Source of the DNA: Certhia americana
Taxonomy: Eukaryota; Chordata; Aves; Passeriformes; Certhiidae
Direction of reading: 5' to 3'
Length of the DNA stretch: 64,000 bases
Assembly (NCBI GenBank): GCA_018697195.1
Contig: CM031861.1
Location: 1,038,421 to 1,102,420, forward strand
Made by a program: the position numbers and the translations under genes. Of the stretch, positions 1 to 10,719 are shown one piece after another; the stretch's first letter is position 1, and each line of letters begins with the position of its first letter. The notes beneath the pieces were generated by a model. It was not told the DNA's origin. It made no database searches and saw only the letters and a list, made by a program, of their open reading frames with translations.

Positions 1-44
1 CAGGGGCCGGGACCAGGGGACAGGGACCAGGGCCAGGGACAAAC

Positions 45-640
45 AGTCTCTGCCCCTGCTGCTGGGAGGGAGGGAGGGAAAGTGAGGAGGAAGGAAGGAA
101 CTCTGCCTGCTGCTGGGAAAGGTGGGAGGAATGAGAGGAAGATGCTGTGCCTGCTGCTGGGATGGAGGGGAGGAAGGAAAGAGTAAAGGAAGATGCTGTG
201 CCTGCTGCTGGGAAGGGAGGGAGAGGAAAGGAAAATTCTCTGCTGCTGGGATGGAGGGGAGGAAGGAGCTCTGCCTACTGCTGGGAAAGGTGGAAATAAT
301 GAGAGGAAGATGCTCCTCCTGCTGCTAGGATGTAGGGAAATAAAGAATTAAGGAAGATGCTCCTCCTGCTGCTAGGATGTAGGGAAATAAAGAATTAAGG
401 AAGATGCTGCTGGGATGGAGGGAAATAAAGAATAAAGGAAGATATTCTGCTGGGTTGGAGGGAAGGAAGGAGAGGAAGGAGCCCTGCCTGTTGCTGCAGA
501 GAAGGAAAGAAAGAATGAGGGAAAATGCTCTGCCAGCTGCTGGGAAGAAAGGAAGGATGGATGGATGGAAGAGCTGTGCTTTGCCTGCTGCTGGGGTGAA
601 GGGAGGGAAGGAAGGAGGCTGTGACAGCAGGTCAGGGTCT
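45..640. repeat. Purine-rich minisatellite with CTGCTGCTGGGA core
   Basis: About ten degenerate copies of a 40-60 base unit combine a GGAAGGAAGGA-type purine stretch with a TGCCTGCTGCTGGGA core. Near 310-410 two neighbouring units are almost identical, each with GATGCTCCTCCTGCTGCTAG followed by GATGTAGGGAAATAAAGAATT. The strand is strongly purine-biased. Open frames through it are low-complexity and have no recognisable protein. It lies upstream of the first visible MRPL21 exon. Confidence 0.75.
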
Positions 641-1118
641 TCACTGCTGCCTCCTGGCCCTGCTGTATCCCTGCCCTGCACCTGCAGGAAGAGCCCTGGA
701 GCTCTTCCCTGAGCAGAGGTGGGAGGGATTCAGGTCTTTCCCAGCATCGGCCTCGGAGCAGCCTGAAAGCCAGGGAATCTTAAGAAAAAGGAAAATCAGC
801 TTTAGTCAATTCTTTCCACCTTGGCATAAACCCTTCAGCAAAATGCAAGGGATGGGAGGGAGTAGGGACTTCATCCATCTCCTCCTTCCCAGGCTGAGAA
901 GGTGCTGCCCAGGGAGGTGGTGGAGTCCCCATCCCTGGAGATGTCCCAGGAATGCCTGGACGTGGCACTCAGTGCTCTGGGCTGGGTGACAAGGTGGCAA
1001 CCAGTCACAGGTTGGACTTGATGGTCTGGGAAGATTCATTTCCAGAATGATTCTGGAATTCTGCAAAAGCCCAGCAGCTGCTGCCTGGGTTTAATTCTCT
1101 TTTTTTTCTCCCTTTCAG
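641..1118. other. Non-coding stretch upstream of the first visible MRPL21 exon
   Basis: I see no convincing coding exon here. The first MRPL21 coding exon should encode roughly 29 residues of mitochondrial presequence and end one base into a codon; no ATG-started segment with a matching donor stands out. The right half (from about 896) is a CR1 fragment. The last 30 bases are a pyrimidine tract leading to the CAG acceptor at 1118. Confidence 0.5.
896..1062 (+). mobile_element. CR1-type retroposon 3' end fragment
   Basis: This contains the sense-strand CR1 signature GGGAGGTGGTGGAGTCCCCA followed by CATCCCTGGAGATGT, a GGTTGGACTTGATGGTCT segment and a terminal AGAATGATTCTGGAATTCTG. It is truncated at the 5' side, as most avian CR1 copies are. 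Confidence 0.7.
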
Positions 1119-4100
1119 CCTCCCTGCTTTTGGCTGCAGTCCGGCACCAGAGTTCCCAGAGCTCATCCCCACAGCCAGGGTAATGTCACACATCACTTTA
1201 CCTCTTCCCCCCTGGAATGCTAGCCTGCTTCAGCAGGCTGGGGAGGGCAGCTGCTTTTCTTCTGGGAAGGAGGCTTGGCTGCCCTGCGGTCACTCTGTCA
1301 CTTCCCAATGTTTTGGACTCTGCCTGCCTTCAGTCACCTTTCCCAGAAGGATGCTTCCCTTCATTTTTTGTGGTTTTTTTTTGTTTGTTTGTTTTTGTGG
1401 TGTTTTTGTTGTTGGTTTTTTTTTTTTTTTTTTTTTGTCCCATCCCTGGAGATGTTCAAGGCCTGGTTGAACAGGGCTTGGAGCAACCTGGCCTGGTGGA
1501 AGGTGTTTCTGCCTTGGGTTGTGAGTGGATGAGCTTTAACATCCCTTCCAAGGCAAACCATTCTGGAATTCTGTGATAACTCTTCCAGTAGGACCTTCAG
1601 GTCCATTCCAGCACCTTGGCACCTCTGGTTGTGCCTTTATTCCATTCCCCATGCCAGGATTTCCTGCAGAACTGAGCTGCTGCTGGCTGTGACCAGGAGG
1701 GGACACTGCAGGAGCAGAGAATTCCTGCTGTGGGGAATAGCAGGATGTACTGTTCCCTCTTCCTGCTCATCCTCAAGGATCAGAGATCCTTGGATCCCTG
1801 CCTGGGTGACGCAGCACCCAAAATCCTCACTAAACCCCGTGAAGCCTCAGTGCCTGTGGTCATGTACTCACAGGTACTTGCAGTTCCTGTTGAATTAAAG
1901 CCCTTTGGGATGTTTGGCTCGGGGTTACAGAGTAAATCAATCACTGTGGAGGATTTTGAGTCAATTTTGCTTTTTTCCCCTACTTCACCTGTTTATTCCT
2001 GAATATTTTATGCATTTGGTGTGTCCTGTGTTGCTGATGCAAAGTGTGGATTTCTGCATGCAGAAAATCCTGGACTGCCCACCACTGAGGGGGGTGGTAT
2101 TTACAAAATCTACTAAATTTTCAGATTTCAGAAACCATGACCTTTGTGTTCATTCACGGAGTTTTCCAAGGCAAATCTCCCTCCTCTTTATGTCTGAGCT
2201 TGGTTTTGTGCTATTGCAGGTTCTTGCCTAATTGTTAAGTGTAATTTGATGCCTTTTGGTTGGGTGTTTGTGAGTAATATCCATTTCTTCTCCATCTCCT
2301 TTTTCCTTCTTTCCTCTGCATGTTTTCCATCTCTTGGCAGTATCTGTTTGCTGCAGTGAATTTTGCCTTGTCCTTCACAGACTCGTTGCCAAAACTTCCC
2401 TGACTTCGCCCCCATGGCCTGAAGTGAAACTTCCAGATCCAGTGGAAGAAGCCAAGTATCATGCAGGTAAAAGTCTCAAATCTGGTCTTTCAGCATTGCC
2501 TCGAGGCCTGATTGAGCATAAATGGCTTCAGCTGGAAGTTTGTGTTCTTCACTTCTTTTTGGTTTTTCATTTCTCACATGCTTCACTGTCGCTGTAATTG
2601 TGCTCCACCTGCTCTCCAGGTTTGGGAGATTTGGGCACAATATGATTTCTCCTTAGTTTATGGCAGCTTGTCACGCTCCCAAAGGAACCTTACCTGATGT
2701 GATGTGTGGCATGAAACAATAGATTAAAAAAATTAAAGCCTGAGAGAAGCGTTTTGGGCAGGAGAAACGAGTTGTTTTCCATTCACTGGCTAAATCAAAG
2801 CCAGCAGGAGCAGTTGGATGGTGGGCACACGGAGAGTTGGTGTATTTTGGTGCATAAAAGAGAACATCCAGCCAGCAGGAGCAGTTGGATGGTGGGCACA
2901 GGACAGACCTGCAGAGGTGGGACACAGTGTGACAGAACATTGGTGGTCGTGTCCCTGTCCCCTCAGCTTGTCAGGACTGCTGAGTGAGAGGAAATGGCCT
3001 CCAACTGCACCAGGGAAGAATCAAGTTGGACTTCAGGAGGAATTTCTTCCTGGAGAGGGGCTGTCAGGCGCTGGAGGTGGCACAGGGAGGTGGTGGAGTC
3101 CCCACCCCTGGGGGTGTCCAGGGTATGACTGAACATGGGTGACAAGGTTGACAAGAAGAGCTGAGCTCACCTTCCTGCAGATATCCCCCCACCACACGTC
3201 TGGACTGTGTCCCTAACTGAGGGATGTGCTTTGGAGAGAGCCTCCTGCTCCATGTCTCCTTGTGGGCTGTTTTGATCCTGCTTTTTATCTGCTCTGTGCT
3301 CCTGGGATCGCTCAAGTGACAGATGGGGGCCTGTCCCTGTGTGTGAAATAACCCAGCAATGAACCACAAACTGTTCCTGTGGGGAGCAGGGTCCCATCCT
3401 CAGGGATTGGTCCCATCCTGCTCCCATCCCAGTCCCTCCTGCTGCTGCTGAACGTTGCATCGTTATCTCCTGGCTGTGCTTATCCAAAGGGAACAGCAGC
3501 AGGAGTGTTTCAGTTCTGCCTCCTGTCTCCTGCTGGCCATGGAAACAGCCCCGGATATTTCAGGATGGGTCTCTCCACATGGTGCTGAGATCCAAGTCAG
3601 CAATCACTTGATGTTTCCTGGCATTGGACCTGTTGGAGTTGTTGTTATCAACAACTCTTTATCCTGGTGGGAACTGCAGCAGCTCCCGCCCTGCGAATAA
3701 TTCCTGTTCCTACCTCTGCCTTTCAGTTTGTGTCCTAGGGCTTGAAGCTTGGGCCTTTTCCAAACGTTCCTGTAAGGATTGGGTTGGGTTTGCCTGGCTG
3801 CTGGATTCCTGTCTGTCCCAGAGGGATGTTCTGTTTGCATTCCAAGAAAAAACCCAAAAATGATTCAGCCACTTTTTAGGACAATGAGGAAAATGTGTTT
3901 TTCTGAGCAGCTCAGGAGGGTGGGAAGCTGCTGTTTGGCACTGGGATGGTGTCAGGGAGCAACACCTTTTGGTGTTCCCGTAAAAACTGGGGTGGGATTC
4001 ACTGCCCAGGAAGCTGACCACAGAGAATGGAGTTTGTCCATGTGCAGGACCTGGTTTCTGGGATCTGTCCTGCTCTTGGCACCACTCTGCATGCATGTGG

Positions 4101-7100
4101 GAAGAGGATTTTCTGGGAAGGAGTGAGGGACGGGTCTCTCTTGTCCTTGCTGCATGTACAAGTTCTCAGGCCAGGCTTTGCCATGTGCTGGAAGCCCCTG
4201 GTACTTTGCCAAGCTCTTCCTGATGTTCCTGTGTGCCTTAGGCACCACTCAGAGTCCTGGGCTGTCTGCATATGACTTGGAAATGGAGGGGAATTTCCTC
4301 CAAAAGCAGGACGCATGGACAAGAGCTCTTCTCTGGAATGCTTTATATCCAAGTACAGTATATTTTGGGATGCCTGAGGAATGGGCTGAGAGTCAGCAGT
4401 GTAGAGAAGCTGCACAGTGTATACAAGATGTTTACTTATGTGTGGCTTTGCCAGCACCTAAAATACAAATAAATCATTAATTTTAAGAAAGGGAGGCTCA
4501 CACATCTGGGAAGCAACACTGCTGTTGATCCTTTCTTAAAGATTCCCAGGAGATAAGAGCGCTGGGGAGAGAGCGGGGTGGCTGGGTGAGTTTTCCCAGC
4601 CCTTCCCAGCTCTCTGGGTGTGCTGCCCTGATCCCTGGCCTGCTGTTTGCCAGCAGAAGTGGTGCGGAAGGTGAACGGGCTGATCTCCGCGGGGCAATAC
4701 GGGCGGCTCTTCGCCGTCGTCCACTTCGCCAGCAAGCAGTGGAAAATCACCAGTGAAGACCTCATCATGATGGACAACGTCCTGGAGGCTGAGTGCGGAG
4801 ACCGAATCCGGATGGAAAAGGTGAAAAAACTAGAGAAGATCCCCTGCAAGTGTCCCTGGAGGCAAAATCCATCACCAGTTTTAACACCACATCCCAAAGT
4901 GCTCCTGGGGGTCTCCCACCTTCATTCTAGCCCTTTGCTTTGTTCCAGTTCTCTTAGTTTTGTTTCAGTTTCAGATATTACTGTGATTTCTGTTCAGCAG
5001 GGCTGGAGTGAGTCTTGCCAGACTCTGTGGGGAGACAGATTTTTGTTGTCCTAACTCCTTCCAAAAAAAGAAAATGACAGTTGTTTTTTCCAGAGCCAGC
5101 AGCGAAAGCCTGTGTTTGCCTTGAGACTTCAGCACCCCGGATCACAGAATCATTTAGGCTTGGAAAAGACCTCTAAGATCATCAAGTCCAACCTCTTAAT
5201 TCCTTGCAGGTCTCCCAGAGGGATTGTGAACTCCTCAGTGCTCTGCAAGATCCTTATCACGCTGGGCCGGGTGGAGGCAGGGGGATGGGGCACGGAGGGG
5301 AGAATTGCCAAGATCCAATTAATATCTTTATCCTCAGCCTTGGACAACCAGCAGGGACTTGCAGAGGCTCATTAATCCAGACTGAAGGGAAATATTATGG
5401 AGTGGGATTCTGTTGGCTTCACCTTCATGTTGATTGTTTGAGCTAAGCAAGTAATTACGGAGAGCTGTGGAGTTTTTGTGCTTGTCCATTGCTTTGAAGC
5501 CCAGTTTTGAAGCAGTTTTCTAGGGATGTCCTCAGCTGTGTCCCACATCCCTGTGTCCAGCAGAGAGGAGGGATTTCTGTGGCATAGCCAGCTTGGAATG
5601 CAAAGGTCTAGATGAGAGTGAAGAAGAAAATCTGCCTGAACACCAGAGCCCTTTTGGGGTTTTTTCCCTGTCTAAAACAAAAGTCAGGACTTCCCATGAC
5701 CATTTCTGTGTGGTTTTTAAGTGCTGCCAGAGGATTTGTGAGACAGCCCTGGGAGAATTGGCTCCAGGTGTGGCACCTGGGGGGCATGGTTTAGGGAAGA
5801 TTATGGTAGTGCTGGGGTCATGGTTGGACTCCATGACCTTGAAGGTCTCTTCCAAACTCGATGATTTCAGTGAAATGCAGCCTCTTCTACTGTATGCTCT
5901 CTTATTCTGCCTGTTCCTTTAGATTTGGCTGTAATACCCCAAAACAGTAGGGGCTGCTGAACCCCAAGATGTTCATTTCTTTGCTTCCCATCTTGAGGCC
6001 TTACAGAGGAGAATGAGGGAATTGTTTCTCCACTGGGATTTGTAGCAATTGCTGTTAAAATCCAATGGTTTAGGAGCTGCCATTTGTCCAGATCTCACAT
6101 GAGGCAGGTTATTCTTCTTCCCTGATTGCTTTCCATATTTTTTTATGGCTGCTGGTAAGCCAGGACAGAGAGGTTCAGTGTGTTCTGATCATGGAGAAAG
6201 ATACTTCTGCAGTGTATTTTAGTGAGATGAGCTCTCTGGAAGAGTAATGGCTCTGTCTGCAGCCTGTTAGCAGCTTTCCCCACTACCCTTCCAGTTAGTG
6301 TCAGTTTTGAAATGTGGGAAGGCTTGGTTTGAAGCAGTTTGACTCCTTTATGGCTGTAGAATTTGAAAGGTCTTGTTTGCATTTCTGCCAGGACAATGAG
6401 CAGTGATTTGTGCCTGATTTATTTCCCCCAGGTTTTGCTGGTTGGTGCTGATGACTTCACGCTCATTGGAAGGCCTCTGCTGGGGTAAGATGCTTCATAA
6501 AGGAATTATACGACATTTTTGTGCTTAATTGTGGCTTCGGGGCTCTGCAGTCCTTGAAACAGGGATTTATCAGCACTAACTTTGATCCCAGCCCTGTGGC
6601 TTCTGAAACAATCACTGGTTAAACAGCTCATCAGCCTCCCACCCCAGTGCTGTGAGAGCAGCAGGTCTCAGTTCTGAGGTAGCTCTTGGATATTCCTCTC
6701 AATTGGATCTTTTCCTCCTTGCACAAAGTAGCAGGACATGTTGCTCTTCAACATCTCTACCCTCTTACCCCAATTTTGGTGGTAGTCATCTTGAAATAAG
6801 CCTGAAATCCTTTTCCTTAGTCCCTTGAGTTGGATTTTTAACCCCTTTCCTTTTGCCATGGTTTTACCCCCGCAGGCCTTTACCCTAATTTCAGTTTTCT
6901 TTCCTCTTAATCACTTAATCCAGTAGTCACAGAACTTGAGAGAAGTTTATCCCTTGGCACTGCCTCCATCCCAGTGCTGTAGGATTTGCTGTACAGAACC
7001 CTTACTTCCTCAGCCTTTTCCTTCCCAAAAGGAAGGGGGGTGTGGACCAGGTGTTACTGCTGGTGATATTTAGGAGTGGTTTGTGCAGTGATAACATGGC

Positions 7101-10100
7101 TTGAGTGGCACTGATGGTACCTGCCTCGGGTCCCTGTGTTGGACAGGATTTTGGGAGCTGCCAGTCCTTTGTAACAGCCCTGGAAGTGGATCTGGAATAG
7201 CAGATCATCAGGATTCTATGAGTTACTGCCAGATATTGTCCCTGGGGAAGGTTTTAGGAAGACGAGTCTCATTTTTAGGACTAGAAAGGGGCTTTTAGTT
7301 TTGGGATGTGCCACATCAGGCAGGTGAGGAGCAACTTCCTTCCCCAGCTGATCCAGGGTGGTCTGTTGCAGCTCTTTGTGCTGGATTTAGCACAGGGATA
7401 GCCAGGGGCTCCAGGACAGGAAGAAAACCAGCTGTTGGCTCCTGCAGGTGCTTTGAGGGTGTGGGAAGTGTTGGCAGCTGCTTGAGGCAGACCAGGCTGC
7501 ACATCTGGCCTGGCCTCCAGGGCCTTTGGCTGAAGGGAATCAGTGGGAGGAGGAGGAGGCTGTCCAGGAAGAGTGAAGGCTGAGGGGGAGATGCCATCAC
7601 CCTCGGAGCTGCAGGGAAACCACCCAAACCCCAGCTCTCTGCTTTGGGATGAGGAAAAGGAGAAGGGGAAAGGGAAAAGGGTATCACCAGCAACTGCAGT
7701 TCCCTCACACAGTCCCCTAACCCACAGATATTTTAGGGAGGAGAGAAGAGGCTGGATGAGAGCAGAGGCAGTTCTGTGTTCCTGTTGTTGTATAAATAAA
7801 CACCCAGTGAGTGCTCACAGCCTGAGACACTTCACCGGGGCCGCTTCCTGTCGGCTCCCAAATGTGTCCTGTTTGGGACAGCTGGACGGGGTTTGTTCCT
7901 CTGATACCTCCCTGCATGGCACTTCCTTAAATCCTAAAGCACCACATCTGCATGGTGGAGGCTATTCTGGGAGCTTCTGGCTGGCTCCTGCTCTGGAATC
8001 TCTTGGGCTCCGTGTTTGTCCAAGTCACTGCCAAGCACCAGCTGGCACAAGGGCTGGAGCCTGTGTGAGGCATGAGTGGAGGGAAAGTTTGGCTTATTTC
8101 TAGACAAAATAGAGCTGATGGGAATTTTCCCTCTAGGAAACCTCGCTGTTTCTCCTACTACCTGCCCCTTTCTGCAGCGGAAGTGCCAGAGGCTTTGGAC
8201 CTGTTCTTGTCCCAGACAGCGGGCTGGGACTCAGTCCGGCAGGGAGCGAGCTTGGCAGCTGGGGTTATGACCTCCAAGAGTTATGATCCTTTGGGCTTGT
8301 AGCTTGCCTGGATCTTTTTCTCTGCCTCTTGACAGCAGCTTTCAGCCCAGCTCACATCCATGAGATTCCAGCTTGAGTTTTTCTCACCTCCTGCAAAAAT
8401 CCAGTCCATGGAACATTTTGCTGCTGAAGGCAGCAGGCCCAGCTGTGTCGGGCTCTGGGAAATGTGTGACCCCCTTCTTATTTTTATGGACATTCCAGTC
8501 ATACCTCAAACGTTTGATAGAGATTTTTATTTTTTTCCTTGGGCTCTGTTTTGCTGAGAACTTGTCCTGCCCACGAGCTCTTCTCCAGCAAGTTGGTTTC
8601 TGTTGTGCTTCAGCCTCCTGCCAGCAGTTCCTAGAGCTGAGAACCACAGAGAACTCTTCAGGGCCTTGAATCCAGGAAGTTTAGTCCCAAATTAGTGGTA
8701 AACCACGGCTGGAGTGCAGTTTGCTTTCTGGTTGCTCCCTCAGGGTTGCAGGGTTTGTGTGTGGTTCAGTGGTGCTGGATCTGGAGCTGGGATGTCAGGG
8801 TCACACAGTGGTCTCTTAAAATCTGTATTATTTTATATCTCTTTTCTTCTGAGCTGGTCACTAACTGCAGATAAATCAGTTTCCTCCAGGATCCAGTCTC
8901 TGATTGAATCACACCCCCAGGGTGGATTTTTAGAGATGGTGGCTGTCTGAAGCCTTTGGCCTCCTAGTGACCTTGCTGGAACAATTTCAGCTGGATGGGC
9001 TTCCCCCTCTGCCCCCCTCAAGTGCAGACAGAGCCGTTTGTCAGCAAAATGGTCTTTAAATGTCTTCCTGTGGCAAACTTAACGAGCTTTTAATGGAATT
9101 CTGCAGTGCTGTGCATGGAAGAGCAGCTCCTCCTCCTTCCCTGTGGTTGCTGACTAAAACTCCCTTGTCCAAAGCTCCTGTCTGGATCTTGCCTGAGGCT
9201 TCTCACCTTCTGAGACCCTTGAAGCGTTTCAAGGTTGATTACAGTTTTTTTAGCAAAACCTAGTAATTTTCTGTAATTTTCCCCAAAATTGTGTTCCCCC
9301 AGCAGCAGCTTAGTGCAAGCCTTGCTGAACGCTGGCTACAGTGGAAAATTGCTTATGGTTCATTACAACAATTAATTAAAAGATTATTGGGAAAGTTACA
9401 GTGTTTCCAACAAGGTGAGATTTTCTTCCAGCTGTCTGTGATGCTTTAGAGGAGGAGGAGGAAGGGCTTGTGTGGGGAGCAGGATGGGAGGAGGAGGAAT
9501 GATTTCTGTGGTGACCAGGAGCAGGGATTGGCTCATTCTGAGCCAAAACCAAAACAGGTAACGTGAGATCACCTGGAGGTACCAGGGTAATTTATCTTGC
9601 CACAATCCTACAAGTTCCTGCAAATCCCTGTCTCTCCTGCCTGCTCAGACGGAATGATCTCATCCCTCACATGACAGGGAAGTTGTGACCTGTCACATCT
9701 CCTGATCCAGGTACAGCACCTGGAGCTCTTGGCTTTGCCTGGGCAGGTGGCCCTCCTCCCACAGAGGAGCTGCCATTCCCGGGATCTGGCTCTGGATGTG
9801 TTTTTATCCCTTTGCCTCTTCTCCCAGAACCCTGCTGCCCCAAAGTAGGATGTAAATAACTAAAACCTGGTGTTTCTTACACTCATTTCTAAGGAAGGAC
9901 CTGGTCCGTGTGGAGGCCACGGTGATTGAGAAGACGGAGTCGTGGCCCAAAGTCAACATGCGCTTCTGGAGGAGGCACAACTTCCAGAGGAAGAAAAGTA
10001 AGAGGGAAAGGACACTTTTCCTTCCCTGCTGGATGTGGGAGGGGAGGTATCCCAGCACAAGAACCTTTGGAAGGGCTCGTTCTCCATGTCCCCAGAGCCA

Positions 10101-10655
10101 CTCAGGGGCCAGCCCCTCTCCCAGGTGTGCCCACAGAGTATCAGGGTTTAATATTCCCTCAGCATTTCCCTAAACTTTCTGGGCAGGAAAGCAATCCCAG
10201 TCTCTTCCCAAAGCCTTAAGCATTGGATGTGTCATCACAGCTCCCAGCAAGCACAAACAGTGTCCTGCACAGGTTTTCATTGCCAAATGACTTTCTTCTC
10301 TGGGAGAGGGAAGAATTATAGCTATTTTTGGATGGATGGATGGATGGATGGATGGATGGATGGATGGATGGATGGATGGATGGATGGATGGATGGATGGA
10401 TGGATGGATGGATAGATGGTAAAGTCTTGACCAGGCTGACCCAGTACCACTGGGACCTGCTGTTCTTGGCATCCCCATGGAATGCCACTGTCTGCCAGGA
10501 CAGCCCTCCAGGAGCCCTGGCATGAGGTAGGCACCAGGTTTATGCTGTTACCTGATCCATTTTTTTTTTTTTTCCCTGTTCCTTTTTCAGTCATTGCAAA
10601 CCCCCAGACCGTCCTCCGGATCAACACCATTGAAATCTACCCCTGCCTGTCCTGA
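1119..10655 (+). CDS. MRPL21: MRPL21, mitochondrial large ribosomal subunit protein bL21m (5' end missing)
   Basis: Coding exons are 1119-1179, 2381-2466, 4657-4820, 6432-6484, 9894-9997 and 10591-10655 (TGA). All junctions are GT-AG and all phases agree. They give 176 codons against about 205 in human, so only the N-terminal mitochondrial targeting region is missing; its exon is probably outside the window. Diagnostic segments are [39 protein letters not shown], a VLLVGAD turn, [18 protein letters not shown] and the C-terminal [17 protein letters not shown], which match bL21m as I know it, including the L21p fold and a basic RRHNFQRKK stretch for rRNA contact. The product works in the 39S subunit of the mitoribosome. 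Introns hold CR1 fragments (1438-1577, 2987-3150, 5145-5198, 5775-5875), a 29-base duplication near 2801 and 2872, and a TGGA microsatellite in intron 5; otherwise I see nothing in them. In mammals IGHMBP2 is the head-to-head neighbour, so it would be expected just left of this window. Confidence 0.96.
1376..1437 (+). repeat. T-rich low-complexity tract
   Basis: A TTTG/TTTTTG-rich stretch ends in about 20 consecutive T, directly in front of a CR1 fragment in MRPL21 intron 1. Confidence 0.8.
1438..1577 (+). mobile_element. CR1-type retroposon 3' end fragment
   Basis: CATCCCTGGAGATGTTCAAG, GGGCTTGGAGCAACCTGGCC and a terminal CCATTCTGGAATTCTGTGA are sense-strand CR1 3' end signatures. It sits in MRPL21 intron 1. 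Confidence 0.75.
2801..2901 (+). repeat. Duplicated 29-base block, 71 bases apart
   Basis: The block starting CCAGCAGGAGCAGTTGGATG and ending GTGGGCACA occurs at about 2802 and again at about 2873. It lies in MRPL21 intron 2 and has no coding role that I can see. Confidence 0.75.
2987..3150 (+). mobile_element. CR1-type retroposon 3' end fragment
   Basis: AAATGGCCTCCAACTGCACC, TTCAGGAGGAATTTCTTCCT and GGGAGGTGGTGGAGTCCCCA are successive pieces of the CR1 3' end in sense orientation; the extreme terminus is degraded. It lies in MRPL21 intron 2. Confidence 0.75.
5145..5198 (-). mobile_element. Short CR1 3' terminal fragment, antisense
   Basis: ACAGAATCATTTAGGCTTGG then AAAAGACCTCTAAGATCATC and AAGTCCAACC are the reverse complement of the CR1 terminal region. 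It lies in MRPL21 intron 3. Confidence 0.75.
5775..5875 (+). mobile_element. CR1 3' terminal fragment
   Basis: GGCATGGTTTAGGGAAGATT, TGGTTGGACTCCATGACCTT and GAAGGTCTCTTCCAAACTCG followed by a degenerate ATGATTTC end are CR1 3' end signatures. It lies in MRPL21 intron 3. Confidence 0.7.
10330..10416 (+). repeat. (TGGA)n microsatellite, about 21 units
   Basis: An almost perfect run of ATGGATGG repeats spans about 86 bases in MRPL21 intron 5, roughly 175 bases before the last exon. The only variant is one GATAGATGG unit at the right end. The open frames it creates in several registers (MDGW or SIHP repeats) are artefacts of the repeat. Confidence 0.97.
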
Positions 10656-10705
10656 CTTGGGGGGGGGTGTGCCTGGGAATCATTATTGCTCCAGGCAATT
10701 GTGGA

Positions 10706-10711
10706 AATAAA
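10706..10711 (+). terminator. MRPL21: MRPL21 poly(A) signal AATAAA
   Basis: A canonical AATAAA lies 51 bases after the MRPL21 stop codon, giving a very short 3' UTR. This is typical of a housekeeping mitochondrial ribosomal protein gene. Confidence 0.85.
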
Positions 10712-10719
10712 ACTGCCTC

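Noticed and set aside
621..989. Possible MRPL21 first exon or small protein near 621
   Set aside because: The frame runs into a CR1 fragment, lacks a presequence-like composition and has no donor in the needed phase.
10227..10525. MDGW and SIHP repeat proteins; CRISPR-like array
   Set aside because: They are translations of an uninterrupted TGGA microsatellite; there are no spacers, so it is not a CRISPR array.
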